From the IMG/VR virus record IMGVR_UViG_3300037840_000056, positions 1 through 38,275 of that record: DNA of 38,275 nt. One strand, given 5' to 3'. Under the pieces are notes generated by a model. That model saw nothing but the letters and a program-made list of their open reading frames with translations, ran no database searches and was not told the DNA's origin. Below are positions 19,187-29,116 of the stretch, piece by piece (the stretch's first letter is position 1; the number at the start of each line of letters is the position of its first letter). Source of the stretch: a virus. The translations under genes were made by a program, and so were the position numbers.

Positions 19187-22100
19187 TTACAAGGGTGCCG
19201 AGGGCGGTGGAAGGGCCGTCTGTGAGGGCGGTGTGCCCGGGTACTCGGTGAGCAGTTGATTGTAGAGGCTCTGGAGGTAGCCCGGGGTGACGTTCCACTG
19301 GCTGTTGAGGGGGTCGGGGACCGAGCTGAGGCCCGAGATGGCGCTGAAGTCGCCTGAGTCGAAGGCGTTGGTGGCCGCCTGCTTGGCGACCTGGTAGCGG
19401 TCGAGTTCGTTCTTGGCCGCGATCTGCTTGAGGTTGAGGTGCTGCACCTGAGCGAAGGGCACGTTGAGGCTCTCGAAGATGGCCTTGGCGAAGCTGTTGG
19501 GGTTCGTGGCCGCGAGGTGGCGGTACTGCGCCGAGATCCCGAGGGCGGCGTCGAGGGCGGAGATCTGTGGGACAACCTGCTCGACCGCGGTCAGCGCGTT
19601 GCCCTGGGCGGGCGCCGTCTCGATCCCGTAGAACTGGTCGTAGGTCACGTTGGGGTACAGCGGGACCCCGCCGAAGATGACCGAGGGGTCGATCATGGCG
19701 ATGGGGGCCGAGATGATCGGGTTGAGGGCCGAGATCCAGCCGCCGATGGTGGCGTAGTTGGCCGTGTCGCGCAGCGGGTCCATGAACCGCACGTCGAGAG
19801 CGTTCACGTTGCCGGCCACGTCTGGACTGCCCAGGAACATGAGGAACTGGAGCCGCTTGGGCAGGCCCAGCGCCATGTCGTTGGAGTCCTGGGTGGCGAT
19901 CACGGTGAGCGTGGAGGCCCGGAACGGATGGTCGACGGGGTAGGAGCCGGTGAATTCGAGGATGTGCTTGGTCCAGCCGTAGAAGGGCAGGAGCTTGGTG
20001 AAGGTGGAGCGCTCCAGGGGCGTCATGGCCGAGAGGTCCCCGAACACCTTGCGGACGTGGTGCTCGGCCATCGCCCGCACCCGGGCGTCGGTCCAGTCCA
20101 GTTTCTCGCCGGTCGCCGGGTCGATGAGGTCCTTGCGCTTGGCCCCCATCAGGAAGTCGCTGTAGGCCCAGGCCCGCTGGAAGTCGGCCACGGTGTTGGT
20201 GAAGCTGTAGTTGAGGTCGCCCACCGCCTTGAGCCAGTGGATCGGCTGGGCCGCGGCGAGCTTGATCCCCTGCTTCACCTCGATGTGCTCCTGGGCGAGC
20301 CAGCGGGCCGATTCCGACCCCATCCGATTGAGGTACACCCGGTTCGCCACGTTGCGGGTCGAGTCGTGGAAGCTCTGGTAGACGACGGGGTCAACCCCAC
20401 GCTGGGTGGCACCGCGGGCTATTGCTTCACGTGGAACATCGCCCTCGCCCTTCATGATCTTGACGGCGTCGGGGATGGCCTCGAGGATTCGCGGCGAGGA
20501 CCGCAGCGCTAGGAGGAAGGTCCCGCCGAAGGCCACGTGGGCGGTGTAGCGCGGCGAGAGGCCGAGGATGGAGAACCGGAATAGGTTGGTCACCTTGTTC
20601 CAGGCCCCCTCCATCGGGAACTGGCCCTTGTCCAGCATCTTGGGCAGGGCGTCGGCGATCTCCTTGGGGAGGTAGATGGCGCCGGGCTTCCAGCGAGGAA
20701 GGGAGAACCCGAACGTAGCCTGTGGGTCGAACTTCACCAGGTTGAAGTTACGGCGCATGATCTGCTCGACCATCTTGTCCTGGATGTTCTGGTCGGCTGT
20801 GCTCCAGCGCTGCCACTCCTCGCCGAACTCACGCCGGATCGTGCGCATGGCCTCGTCCGCGTAGACGAAATGCGGCGTCAACTGGCGATCCACGAAGTCG
20901 ATGGTGGCGCGGATCTGCAACGTCTCCTTGGCCGCCTGGTGGATGCCCGCCGAGATGTCGTGGCGCTGGGCCACATGGGCCAGAGTGCGCTCGAAGCCAC
21001 GTGAGGACCGCTTCACCAGACCCGACGTGGCCAGGTGGATGCCGTAGCGGCCCGGCTCCTTGTCGCGTAGGTCCAGGGTGGAGACCGAGGGGATGTAAAC
21101 GACCTCATGGCCTTGGGCGCGCAGCTCGTTCGCCGCGTCGATGGCGCTTTTTTGGATCTCCCGGCGTTCGCCCTCGGTCATGATCTCGTCGCCCCACGGA
21201 GAACTCTGAACGTCGCGGGTCTCGAGCTCGATCAGTTGGGCCATCTTCACCGGGTCGGCGCGCAGAGTGTCGATGGTTTTCTTGGCAGCCCCCTCTTCCC
21301 TCAGCAACCGGGTCATGGTTCCGAAGCGGTCGTAGCGGCCCTCCTGCTCGATCAGCTTCTCGATGAACTTGTCCTTGACAACGTCGATCCAGTCCGCGGT
21401 CGGGTGGTCCCAGACGGCCTTGCCGTACTCACGCCGGGCCTTGAGGTACGCCCTGAAGGCGCTGCGGAGGTCGGTGGTGATGGTCATCCCGCCCTCGCTC
21501 CGACCGGTCTTGCGGTTGATCTTGCCCTTGACGCCCTTCTTGAAGGTGTCGAGGAAGCGCCGCTCGTACTCCATCCGCTTGGCCGCGTAGGAGTGCAGGG
21601 CGTCGATCTGGCCGCTCAGCTTGATCAGGGCGGGGTCGTCGGCGCGTCCCTCGCGCAGCTTGTAGTTGGTGAAGTCGAGGCGACGCTTGGCGATGGCCGT
21701 GTACTCGCGCAGCCCGGCGTAGTTCTTCTGGTCGAGGGCGATTTGGATGCGCCCCATCAGCCCGGCCTCGTCCGGTGTCACGTCACGGGCACCCTCTGGG
21801 TTGCCGAAGAGGTCCCTGACCTGGTCCCTGATGTCGAGGTGGACCGCCTTGACCTTGGCCGGGCGACCGAACTTGCGCGGCTCTTCGTCCACCACGACCC
21901 GCTCCTGGCCGTCGAGACGGTCGGCAGCCTGCTCGGCGGCGGGGATGGTCTCTCCGAAATCCTGGGACAGAGAGACGGCCTGGGCGTCCCAGGAGGCGAT
22001 CTCGGTGGTCAGGCGGTGACCCGGCTCCATCGTCTTGACGAGGGCGGCCTGGGCGTCCTGGAGGGTCTGAGCGGCCTTCACGACCGGGGACGGCTCTCCG

Positions 22101-23257
22101 TAGGTGTGATAGATCCCGACCGAGCCGTCGGGGCGGGCCCGGGCTACGTCGGCCCCTGAGGCGAGGGCCTGGTCCGAGACCCACTGGCGGGCGCGCTCCT
22201 GGGCGGCGTAGGCGGTTCGGACAGAGGGGTCGATGCGGTGATCGTTCTCGATCTCGATGGGGGTCTTGCCCTGGGCGCGGGGGTCCTTCTTGGCGAGCAG
22301 AGCATCGACCTCGCTCCGCTGTTCGTCGGTGAGCGAGCGCATGGCGAGCTCGGCCGGGCGCACCATCGCCATCTCGTAGTTGGTCCCGGTGTCGTTGAGG
22401 TTGATCATCCCCTTCATCAACGCGGAGAGGGTCTTGCCCATACCGGTGTGTGCGGTGATCCAGCGGTCGAGGGCCGAGCCGATGGTGATCGGGTTGCCCT
22501 TGGGATCGACCAACGACGCGGCGCGGTCCTTGAGGAAGGGCACGTCACCGATCTTGCGGCTCAGCATCCAGGACTTGGCCATGCCCGGCAGCGAGGCGTC
22601 ACGCAACTGATCGGAGGTCATGCCCACCTTGGCGGCGATCTCGGCCGTGCGCGAGGCGTTGGCGGCGGCGTCGATGATGCGGCCGACGGGTGCGAACGGG
22701 GCTACGTCGAGGAACCCGACGACGGGATGGGACAGCACCTCGGAGATGCCGCCCTGGGCCAGCCCGCCGGCCACGTAGACCCCGGGGAGCCACGAGAGAA
22801 TCGAGCCGGGGCCTTCCAGTCCAGCCGCCTGCTCGAAGCCCGTCTTGATCTCGTTCGGGTTGCCGCTCGCGAGGCCCCCGATGATGTTGCCGATGGGCTT
22901 GATGACCGTTGCAGGATGCAGGATCGTGTTCTTGACCGTGTCGAAGATGTTGGGGATCAGGTGGTTGGGGGCGAGGCCGGTGAAGATGGACCGCAGGTCG
23001 TTAACCGCGTTGCCCATGATGTTGGTCGGGTCGGGCTTGTCGCCCGGTACGGCGGTGACGTTGTTCGGGTTGTGCGCGGCGAGGATGGCCCGGGTGCGCT
23101 CCGCTTGAGACATCGGAGCCTGTCCACCGAGCAGGCGCGCCGAGTCCATCTGGTAGATCGGGTAGTAACTGTTGCGGTTGATGCCCTGAGTCTGCGCCCA
23201 CGCGGCGGTCTGGTTCCACGACTGCGTGAAGGACTGGAGCTCGGTCCTGGCGACCAT
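19187..23257 (-). CDS. Large internal virion (ejection) protein
   Basis: 1356 residues, the largest gene. The N-terminal 200 residues include hydrophobic and Gly-rich segments (IIGGLASGNPNE, GPGSILSWLPGVYVAGG). The middle (about 300-750) is a long charged helical region. The C-terminal third has amphipathic membrane-active-looking helices (RFSILGLSPRYTAHVAFGG, LLPFYGWTKHILEF) of the type seen in large phage ejection and polyvalent proteins. By size, position after two smaller internal proteins and lack of a tape measure it is the equivalent of T7 gp16. No lytic transglycosylase motif is obvious. Confidence 0.75.
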   Translation of the reverse strand: MVARTELQSFTQSWNQTAAWAQTQGINRNSYYPIYQMDSARLLGGQAPMSQAERTRAILAAHNPNNVTAVPGDKPDPTNIMGNAVNDLRSIFTGLAPNHLIPNIFDTVKNTILHPATVIKPIGNIIGGLASGNPNEIKTGFEQAAGLEGPGSILSWLPGVYVAGGLAQGGISEVLSHPVVGFLDVAPFAPVGRIIDAAANASRTAEIAAKVGMTSDQLRDASLPGMAKSWMLSRKIGDVPFLKDRAASLVDPKGNPITIGSALDRWITAHTGMGKTLSALMKGMINLNDTGTNYEMAMVRPAELAMRSLTDEQRSEVDALLAKKDPRAQGKTPIEIENDHRIDPSVRTAYAAQERARQWVSDQALASGADVARARPDGSVGIYHTYGEPSPVVKAAQTLQDAQAALVKTMEPGHRLTTEIASWDAQAVSLSQDFGETIPAAEQAADRLDGQERVVVDEEPRKFGRPAKVKAVHLDIRDQVRDLFGNPEGARDVTPDEAGLMGRIQIALDQKNYAGLREYTAIAKRRLDFTNYKLREGRADDPALIKLSGQIDALHSYAAKRMEYERRFLDTFKKGVKGKINRKTGRSEGGMTITTDLRSAFRAYLKARREYGKAVWDHPTADWIDVVKDKFIEKLIEQEGRYDRFGTMTRLLREEGAAKKTIDTLRADPVKMAQLIELETRDVQSSPWGDEIMTEGERREIQKSAIDAANELRAQGHEVVYIPSVSTLDLRDKEPGRYGIHLATSGLVKRSSRGFERTLAHVAQRHDISAGIHQAAKETLQIRATIDFVDRQLTPHFVYADEAMRTIRREFGEEWQRWSTADQNIQDKMVEQIMRRNFNLVKFDPQATFGFSLPRWKPGAIYLPKEIADALPKMLDKGQFPMEGAWNKVTNLFRFSILGLSPRYTAHVAFGGTFLLALRSSPRILEAIPDAVKIMKGEGDVPREAIARGATQRGVDPVVYQSFHDSTRNVANRVYLNRMGSESARWLAQEHIEVKQGIKLAAAQPIHWLKAVGDLNYSFTNTVADFQRAWAYSDFLMGAKRKDLIDPATGEKLDWTDARVRAMAEHHVRKVFGDLSAMTPLERSTFTKLLPFYGWTKHILEFTGSYPVDHPFRASTLTVIATQDSNDMALGLPKRLQFLMFLGSPDVAGNVNALDVRFMDPLRDTANYATIGGWISALNPIISAPIAMIDPSVIFGGVPLYPNVTYDQFYGIETAPAQGNALTAVEQVVPQISALDAALGISAQYRHLAATNPNSFAKAIFESLNVPFAQVQHLNLKQIAAKNELDRYQVAKQAATNAFDSGDFSAISGLSSVPDPLNSQWNVTPGYLQSLYNQLLTEYPGTPPSQTALPPPSAPL

Positions 23258-23260
23258 GCG

Positions 23261-24184
23261 CTAGCCCGTCTGTGACGGTGTCGAGCTGAGGCCCGATGAC
23301 GTGGACCCCGAGCCGCCCTTGGCCGCGGTACCCGGCGCGGTCAGCCCACCCGCGGGACCCTGCGCCGTACCCGCCAGGCCCAGGTTCTTGAAGATCTGCT
23401 GGAGGAAGGCGGGGGTGTTCTGTGGCGTGGCGCCGAAGGCCGAGGCGCCCTGTGTGGACGCGGCCTTGTACGCGGTCTCAGAAGCGAGCTCGGAGAGGAT
23501 CTGCTGCCACGGGGCGGCCTCGAGGTACTGGGTGTTGGCCGTGCCCGTGTTGGCGATGGCGCCCGCGTAGGGGATCGCACCCTGGGCCTGAGCCTCACCG
23601 ACCTGGTTCATGGCCGCGAACATCGGCGCGGCGGCCTGCTGCTCGGCGGCGGCCTGCTGTTGGAGCCACCCACCGGCGCCGGGTACCGCGGCGGCGGCCT
23701 GACTGGTGATCGAGTTGGTCAGACCGGGGATGGCCTGACCCGAGGTCAGCGGCATGAGCTGTTGGACCTGGCCGAGGTACTCGGATGCGAGGGCCTGGGC
23801 GAGCTGCTGGAAGGGCGACTCCTGGGCCGAGGACGCGGCACTCTGAGGACTCGGCAGCGGCTTGGCCTTGGCCTCCTTCTTCGGCGCGGGCGACGCTGAG
23901 GGCATCGGGTCGAAGCCCGTTGTCAGGCTGGGGTGGGTGATGGCGTGGCCGATGGGGTCGTAGACGTGGCCCTGGAGCCAGTCGGAAATACCACCGAGCA
24001 CGTCGTGACCCTGCGCGAGCACACCGGGGCCACCCTCACCGCTTGGGATGGCCTCCACCTTGGCGATCTCGGCCTGACCCGTCTTGGTGGAGAGCAGCAA
24101 CTTGATGTCAGAATCAGGCACGTCCCTGGTGATGCCGAGCTTGGCGCGTGCGTCGTCGACCTGTTGCTGGGTGATCTGAGCCAT
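23261..24184 (-). CDS. Internal virion protein (Ala/Gln-rich)
   Basis: 307 residues. A short N-terminal helix (AQITQQQVDDARAKLGI) is followed by Ala/Gln/Gly-rich helical sequence and a Ser/Gly-rich end. The ATG at 24184 overlaps the previous stop (TGATG); a longer upstream frame is Arg/Pro-rich and looks antisense. Composition and position between two other such proteins suggest an ejection protein, as in T7-like or P22-like particles. Confidence 0.72.
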   Translation of the reverse strand: MAQITQQQVDDARAKLGITRDVPDSDIKLLLSTKTGQAEIAKVEAIPSGEGGPGVLAQGHDVLGGISDWLQGHVYDPIGHAITHPSLTTGFDPMPSASPAPKKEAKAKPLPSPQSAASSAQESPFQQLAQALASEYLGQVQQLMPLTSGQAIPGLTNSITSQAAAAVPGAGGWLQQQAAAEQQAAAPMFAAMNQVGEAQAQGAIPYAGAIANTGTANTQYLEAAPWQQILSELASETAYKAASTQGASAFGATPQNTPAFLQQIFKNLGLAGTAQGPAGGLTAPGTAAKGGSGSTSSGLSSTPSQTG

Positions 24185-25077
24185 CAGGGCGCACCTCCTG
24201 CGAAGAGCTGATTGAGGTTCAACCCGCCCGCTTGGCCAGCCGACGCCAACGAGCCTGGCGAGAGGAGCCCGATGGCACCGGCGGCCGACCCCAATCCTTG
24301 CACCTGGTTCCCCTGCTGGGCGAGGTACTGGGTGTAGAGCTGCGTCGGGTCGCCCTGGATGCCGAGTTGTTGGAGGCCCTGCTGCCACTGGGCGAGGAGC
24401 TGTTGGACCGACACCCCGTTGGCGGCTGCGGTCTGTTCGAGGTTCTGCTGGGACAGGGCGATGTCGCTCAGGCTGGTCTGGGTGCCCGCGAGGCCCGCCT
24501 GCTGCTGAAGACCGGCGAGCTGCTGGGCGCGGTTGATGTCCTGGACCTGCCACCCGTACTGCTGCTTCTGGGCACTCTGGGCCAGCTTGCCGCCCTCGGT
24601 GAGCGAGGTCCCCGTCGTGGCCTGCTGGGCGTTGAGCTGGAGCGTGGCCTGCTTGTTCTGAAGGGCGGCTTCGGCAAGCTGCTCGGGGTACTGCTGCTGG
24701 TTGAGGTTGTACTCGGCGGTCGTGAAGCCCTGCTGGGTCTGAAGGCCCGCGGCCTGGTTGCCGAGCTGCTGCTGTTGGATGCCGAGCTGGTTCTCGCCGA
24801 TCCCCGCCTGTTCGAGGCCGAGCATGGCACCGAGGTTCTGCGACGCGGCCGACTCCGCCACGTTGGGCACCGAGAGGCCGATCTCGGAGAGCAACTGGTC
24901 GATGGACAGCCCGCTCTGTGCGATCCCCGGGGCCTGGTTCGCACCGACGACACCGGCAGCCTGGCTGGAAGGGTTGGTCGAGTTGAGCAGGCCGCTGAGA
25001 GCGCCCGAGAACCCGCCGCCCGTGGCATAAGGGGACTGCGGCGCGGCGGTCGGGGTCTGTGGGTTGGTGTACGGCAT
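24184..25077 (-). CDS. Internal virion protein (Gln-rich)
   Basis: 297 residues from the ATG at 25077, which overlaps the adaptor gene's stop (TAATG). It is very Gln-rich in the middle and C-terminal part, with long predicted helices (ENQLGIQQQQLGNQAAG, AQSAQKQQYGWQV) and a Gly-rich hydrophobic end. It resembles small ejection proteins of short-tailed phages. The Gln-rich coiled-coil character also echoes the Gln-rich fibres. Confidence 0.7.
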   Translation of the reverse strand: MPYTNPQTPTAAPQSPYATGGGFSGALSGLLNSTNPSSQAAGVVGANQAPGIAQSGLSIDQLLSEIGLSVPNVAESAASQNLGAMLGLEQAGIGENQLGIQQQQLGNQAAGLQTQQGFTTAEYNLNQQQYPEQLAEAALQNKQATLQLNAQQATTGTSLTEGGKLAQSAQKQQYGWQVQDINRAQQLAGLQQQAGLAGTQTSLSDIALSQQNLEQTAAANGVSVQQLLAQWQQGLQQLGIQGDPTQLYTQYLAQQGNQVQGLGSAAGAIGLLSPGSLASAGQAGGLNLNQLFAGGAP

Positions 25078-25787
25078 TACCACTCCCCGCTGTTGAGCAT
25101 GTTGTTCGCCCACGGCGGCCAAGAGCTCTGACCGGTCGAGAACGTGCCCGCCTGGTCCTGGAAGGTGCCGGTGACCATGATCATGTCGTTGAGGCGCTGC
25201 TCGTAGAAGTTGAAGGCATCCTGCCAGTCTGGTTCCTTGGCCTTGCGCTTGGCCTTGTAGATGCAGTATTCCTCAGCCAGATCCTCCCAGCCCGGGATGG
25301 TGTCGAGTTGGTCGCCATCAGCCACGGCTTGGACGGCTTGGCGGTAGTAGAGGATGTTGAGCACCCCGTTCTGCGCCGGGACCGGGAACAGGCGGATGGT
25401 CAGCGTCGCGGGCGTCGCGGTGGTCCGGCCCGGGTTGTTCCACAGGGTGAAGATCTCGGGCCACGCGGCGGGGAAGGACTGGTAGGTGCCCCACGCCTGG
25501 TCGGCCTCCTGCCAGCCCATGAAGCTGAGCGGGTAGGTGAAGGTGCCCGTGGAGGGTACGAACTCGACCCGGTAGAGCTGGAGCATGTCGGTCGGCCCCG
25601 CGTAGTTCTGGGTCTCCGCGGTGACGCTCACCTGGGTGATCTGGCGCAGGCACAGAGCGCGGCGGTTGATGTCCTCGACGCCCTGGTTCAGCCACAGATT
25701 CAACTGGGCGTCGGTCCAGAACTGGGCCGTGGCCTCGTCGAGAAGGTCGCGGACGTTGGTCCGCGCCGTGGCCAGGGTCTCTGTCAC
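25077..25787 (-). CDS. Head-tail adaptor protein
   Basis: 236 residues. The N-terminus (ARTNVRDLLDEATAQFWTD and AQLNLWLNQGVEDINRRAL) matches the helical start of gp6/gp11-like adaptor proteins that bind below the portal. The middle is beta-rich with aromatic residues and the end is helical. Together with the nozzle-like protein it would form the neck of a short tail. The GTG at 25787 is used; the upstream gene ends ten bases before. Confidence 0.78.
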   Translation of the reverse strand: MTETLATARTNVRDLLDEATAQFWTDAQLNLWLNQGVEDINRRALCLRQITQVSVTAETQNYAGPTDMLQLYRVEFVPSTGTFTYPLSFMGWQEADQAWGTYQSFPAAWPEIFTLWNNPGRTTATPATLTIRLFPVPAQNGVLNILYYRQAVQAVADGDQLDTIPGWEDLAEEYCIYKAKRKAKEPDWQDAFNFYEQRLNDMIMVTGTFQDQAGTFSTGQSSWPPWANNMLNSGEW

Positions 25788-25796
25788 GACCGGATT

Positions 25797-26387
25797 CTAG
25801 GAGAGCAGGCCATAGTTCTGGAGAATGGTGACCAGCTGCGCGACCGTAGTCACACCGGCGCTCGATTGGCGTGTCACCGGGCCTATACCGAAGAACCCGA
25901 GTTCGCCCGCAGTGCCAGCGGGGTTGGTTCTCGCGGTGAACAGGTCGTGCCCGTTGGCGCTCACATCGAACCCTGTCCCGGCGTTGACCGAGTTGATGCT
26001 GAACCCCGAACCCGTGAACGAGATGGTCCCGAACATGGCCCCGCCCGTAGCCGTCGAGAAAGTGATGTTGCCCTCGTCGACCTCCCAGTCGAACGCCGCG
26101 TTCGACCCACCGGTGCCCGGTCCGGTGAAGTTGGTCTGGACGAGCGTGTTGCCGTCGATCTGGAAGTCCCCGCCCTGGGTCAGCTTGCCGCTCGGGCTCG
26201 TCTTGCCCGGACCCGTCAGCGAGGCGTAGAAGACCGTGCCGCCGCCCGCGTTGATGAAGGCGACGAGCGCGTTGAGGAACGAGGCCAGGTCGCCCGATAC
26301 CCAGTTCTCGATGGCGCGGGCGTCCGTGCTGTTCATGACCTTCTGGGGGATGAACAGGTTCTTGAGCTTCTTGGTGAAGGTGGCCAT
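25797..26387 (-). CDS. Tail appendage or short fibre protein
   Basis: 196 residues. The N-terminus is helical (VMNSTDARAIENWVSGDLASFL). The remainder is beta-rich with many Gly and Thr. The C-terminus carries GFFGIGPVTRQ and VAQLVTILQNYGLLS, a motif commonly found at the end of phage fibre and baseplate proteins. Located between nozzle and adaptor, so probably a virion appendage. The ATG overlaps the previous stop (TGATG). Confidence 0.72.
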   Translation of the reverse strand: MATFTKKLKNLFIPQKVMNSTDARAIENWVSGDLASFLNALVAFINAGGGTVFYASLTGPGKTSPSGKLTQGGDFQIDGNTLVQTNFTGPGTGGSNAAFDWEVDEGNITFSTATGGAMFGTISFTGSGFSINSVNAGTGFDVSANGHDLFTARTNPAGTAGELGFFGIGPVTRQSSAGVTTVAQLVTILQNYGLLS

Positions 26388-28054
26388 CAGTTACCTGCCG
26401 GTTGTGGGGCGCGGGCCTTGTAGCCCACGGCTATCTGGTGGAGGATCGGGGCGGAGCCGCCGGCGTTGTCGCCATTGACCGTGATGGAGATGTTCTGGAG
26501 GCCGAGCGATCCCGTGCCGGCGTCGAGGCGGAAGGTGGTGGGCGAGGTCCCGATGCTGCCCAGTGTCGGGCTGGTCCACCCACCGACCTGCACCGTGGCG
26601 GTGGGAGAAGTCCCGTCGGGCGACGACAGGGTCACCATGACCTGGACCACGTCGACCACGTGGCTGCGGCTCTGGACCACCTTGTTGGGCAGGCTGGTCC
26701 ACTGCCAGTGCGGGGCCGGGACCGTCGAGTCGAACTTCACGTACCAGACCCCGTTCGGCCCGAAGTCGAGGGGTGCGGCGTACATGGTGTTGGCGTCGGA
26801 GCCCGGTGAGAACCAGAAGAGGTCACGCCCGGGCACCGACCCGCTGCCCTGGTTCGTGCGCGGGTAGAGGCCCCACCACGAGTTCGTGTGCGGCACGTAC
26901 ATCTTGTTGCCGCTGAAGAGGACCCAGTCCTGCCAGGACTGGACGTAGAACCCGTAGTTGTTGGATCCGATGACGTTGGTGGACACGTCGTAGAAGTTGT
27001 CGCGCAGCTGCTGGCTGATCTTCTGGCTGGTGTTGTTGCCGTTCCAGATCCACGCCCCCTCGTTCTGGGCGCAGTAGATGAGGCCCGACGAGGTGGCGTT
27101 GGCCCGGCCCACGAAATCGCCCGTCGGCTGGACGCCGGGCACCGAGATCACCGAAGAGGGACTGGCGATGTCCCCGTACATGATGACCGCGCCGCCGTAC
27201 TTCTTGACCAGCAGCAGCTCGCCCACCGAGATGGACCCCCAGGCCCCGTAGCCCCAGGGCGTCTCGGCCCCGAGCAGGGTCATCTGGTCCCCGTAGGCCG
27301 ACGACAGGGGCGGGTCGGTGTAGTTGATGTTCTCGTTGGTGTTGATCCCCCCGCCCGACGGCCAGGGGTAGTCGATGCCGCTGAGCACCTGGACCCGTTC
27401 GCCGTAGGCGACCACCTGGCCGGTGGTGGACGAGTGGGCGACGATGAGGTCCTGGACGTTGAAGGTGGTCGGAGCGAGGATCGGCGGGTAGACGTAGAGA
27501 TGGCCCGACACCCCCGCCGAGTCCGTCGACACCGCGCCCGGGAACACCAGCACCGGGGGCGGGTTGGTCGTCGCTGGGTCGACGGTCATGCGGGTCCAGG
27601 CCGGGTAGGGCGCCCCGAAGATTCCACCGCCCGTCGTGCCCGAGTCCGAGGTCAAGATGACGTTCGAGGTTCCGGTCAGGGGAATCGTGGAGTAGGCCAG
27701 CACGTAGTGGGTGGTGCCGTCGTCGCCTTCGAGGATGATGATGGCCTCGGGGCCGTCCACGTTGAGGCCGGGGTTCATGATGAAGCCGGTGATGAACCAC
27801 TCGGTCAGCGCGCCTGGGAACCCCTCGGTGTAGGTGAAGGTCTGGCTGAGCGAGGGCAGCGGGCCGAGTCCGCCCTGGGCCAGCGAGGCGCAGCACCACG
27901 TCGTCTCGACCTCGGCGGCTCCGATGGGGGCGGGGAGTTGGGGGTCCTCGCCCGCGATGAAGGTGTTGTCGTAGATGCCCGGTGAGAAGTCGTCGATGAA
28001 GAGCCAGTTGTCGCACCGGTCCCCCGCCGTAGCAGGAATGATGCCGTTGGCCAT
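26387..28054 (-). CDS. Tail nozzle/stabilisation-like protein
   Basis: 555 residues, almost entirely beta-strand in character with recurring W, G and aromatic motifs suggesting a beta-propeller, as in T7 gp12 or P22 gp10. The opening NWLFIDDFSPGIYDNTF resembles the start of such neck proteins, and the C-terminus looks like an extra beta-sandwich. Its neighbour genes encode a fibre-like protein and the adaptor. No enzymatic motif is seen. The family assignment is by architecture, not by a clear signature. Confidence 0.66.
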   Translation of the reverse strand: MANGIIPATAGDRCDNWLFIDDFSPGIYDNTFIAGEDPQLPAPIGAAEVETTWCCASLAQGGLGPLPSLSQTFTYTEGFPGALTEWFITGFIMNPGLNVDGPEAIIILEGDDGTTHYVLAYSTIPLTGTSNVILTSDSGTTGGGIFGAPYPAWTRMTVDPATTNPPPVLVFPGAVSTDSAGVSGHLYVYPPILAPTTFNVQDLIVAHSSTTGQVVAYGERVQVLSGIDYPWPSGGGINTNENINYTDPPLSSAYGDQMTLLGAETPWGYGAWGSISVGELLLVKKYGGAVIMYGDIASPSSVISVPGVQPTGDFVGRANATSSGLIYCAQNEGAWIWNGNNTSQKISQQLRDNFYDVSTNVIGSNNYGFYVQSWQDWVLFSGNKMYVPHTNSWWGLYPRTNQGSGSVPGRDLFWFSPGSDANTMYAAPLDFGPNGVWYVKFDSTVPAPHWQWTSLPNKVVQSRSHVVDVVQVMVTLSSPDGTSPTATVQVGGWTSPTLGSIGTSPTTFRLDAGTGSLGLQNISITVNGDNAGGSAPILHQIAVGYKARAPQPAGN

Positions 28055-28063
28055 TGGCTGATT

Positions 28064-28408
28064 CTACGGTTCGAGGCCCTTATCAGGGGGGAAGGTCGCC
28101 CCCGTCGAGACCATCTCTCGCTGCCCGAGGATCAGGCGGATCGTGTTGAGGCGCGTCGTGATCTCGTTGATCTCGCCGCGGACCTCGATGACCTCTACCG
28201 TCCGCGCCGCGGTGGCGCTCTGCGCGGCCTTGGCCCGGGCTGAGACCGAGTCACCCGCAGCGTTGTCGTAGTGGAGCCAGAAGTCACGCTCACGGTCGGC
28301 CAGGGCGTTTGAGAGAACGACATGATGGGCGCCCAGGACATCGGCTTGAGCGATGTACTCGTCCACAAGCTCCGAACTAGTGGCGCGCCCATAGTCGGCC
28401 GGGTTCAT
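28064..28408 (-). CDS. Helical hypothetical virion protein
   Basis: 114 residues, mostly alpha-helical with coiled-coil pattern (SELVDEYIAQADVLGAHHVV, VIEVRGEINEITTRLNTIRL). The ATGA overlap with the upstream gene fixes the start. Located just before the nozzle-like gene, it may be a head-completion or assembly factor. Confidence 0.66.
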   Translation of the reverse strand: MNPADYGRATSSELVDEYIAQADVLGAHHVVLSNALADRERDFWLHYDNAAGDSVSARAKAAQSATAARTVEVIEVRGEINEITTRLNTIRLILGQREMVSTGATFPPDKGLEP

Positions 28409-29097
28409 CCGACGGGTGGTCGGGCGCGGTCCTCTTGGGCCGGCGGGATCTCACCCTCCTCGGCCTGCGTCTGGTTGATGGCCTCGATACGGTCGTTGGC
28501 GAGGGTCACCTGACGCTGGAGCTTCTCGAGCTCGGTACGCAGGTCGATCATCCCGGTGACCTCGGTCTCGTACTTGTAGGGGTGGCTCTCGGGGTCGTAG
28601 ATCGGGAAGCGGACCTCCTTGCCGTCGAGCGTGGTCACCTCCACCTTGGGCACGATGGTCTGGTCGGGGTCCTTGTCGGGGAACAGGACGCGGTCGGGAT
28701 CGTTGCGATCCCCTGGGATGTCCCGATAGCGCATGGCCGACATGCGCTCGATGTGGCCCTCGTAGATGCCGTAGAGGATCGAGAGCCGACGCAGTTCGGA
28801 GTAACGCTCGGGGATGGTGCCGGGGCGCTGCTCGCCCGGGATGGTGAACTGGTTGGTCACCCCGAACGCGGAGCGCGGGTCGCCGAGGTACTTGCAGCAG
28901 ACCATGAGGGGCACCGCCACCTGCTTGCCCTTGGCGGGCAGGGTCCACTCTCGCTTGGCGTAGCGCCAAACCACCTCATGGCCCGAGAGGTTCTTGACGA
29001 AAAGTTGCTCGGACATGTCGTTGAAGGCGATGTTGGGGTCCGCGAAGACGTTGGGCGCGACGTTGACCTGGACTCGCCCGGGGGCTTGGATCGGCAC
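28405..29097 (-). CDS. Hypothetical virion-region protein with C-terminal coiled coil
   Basis: 230 residues. A beta-rich N-terminal half (EQLFVKNLSGHEVVWRYAKR, KQVAVPLMVC) is followed by charged loops and a C-terminal coiled coil (IDLRTELEKLQRQVTLANDR). The GTG at 29097 has AAGGAG about ten bases upstream. The location between decoration-like and nozzle-like genes suggests a head-tail or scaffold-like structural role. Confidence 0.68.
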   Translation of the reverse strand: MPIQAPGRVQVNVAPNVFADPNIAFNDMSEQLFVKNLSGHEVVWRYAKREWTLPAKGKQVAVPLMVCCKYLGDPRSAFGVTNQFTIPGEQRPGTIPERYSELRRLSILYGIYEGHIERMSAMRYRDIPGDRNDPDRVLFPDKDPDQTIVPKVEVTTLDGKEVRFPIYDPESHPYKYETEVTGMIDLRTELEKLQRQVTLANDRIEAINQTQAEEGEIPPAQEDRARPPVG

Positions 29098-29116
29098 GGG
29101 GCAGTGCTCCTTGGGA

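Noticed and set aside
19439-23275. Long open frames on the plus strand opposite the 1356-residue gene
   Set aside because: They are antisense shadows caused by high GC content: Val/Gly/Arg/Leu-rich, without domains or ribosome binding sites, and fully overlapped by a well-formed gene.
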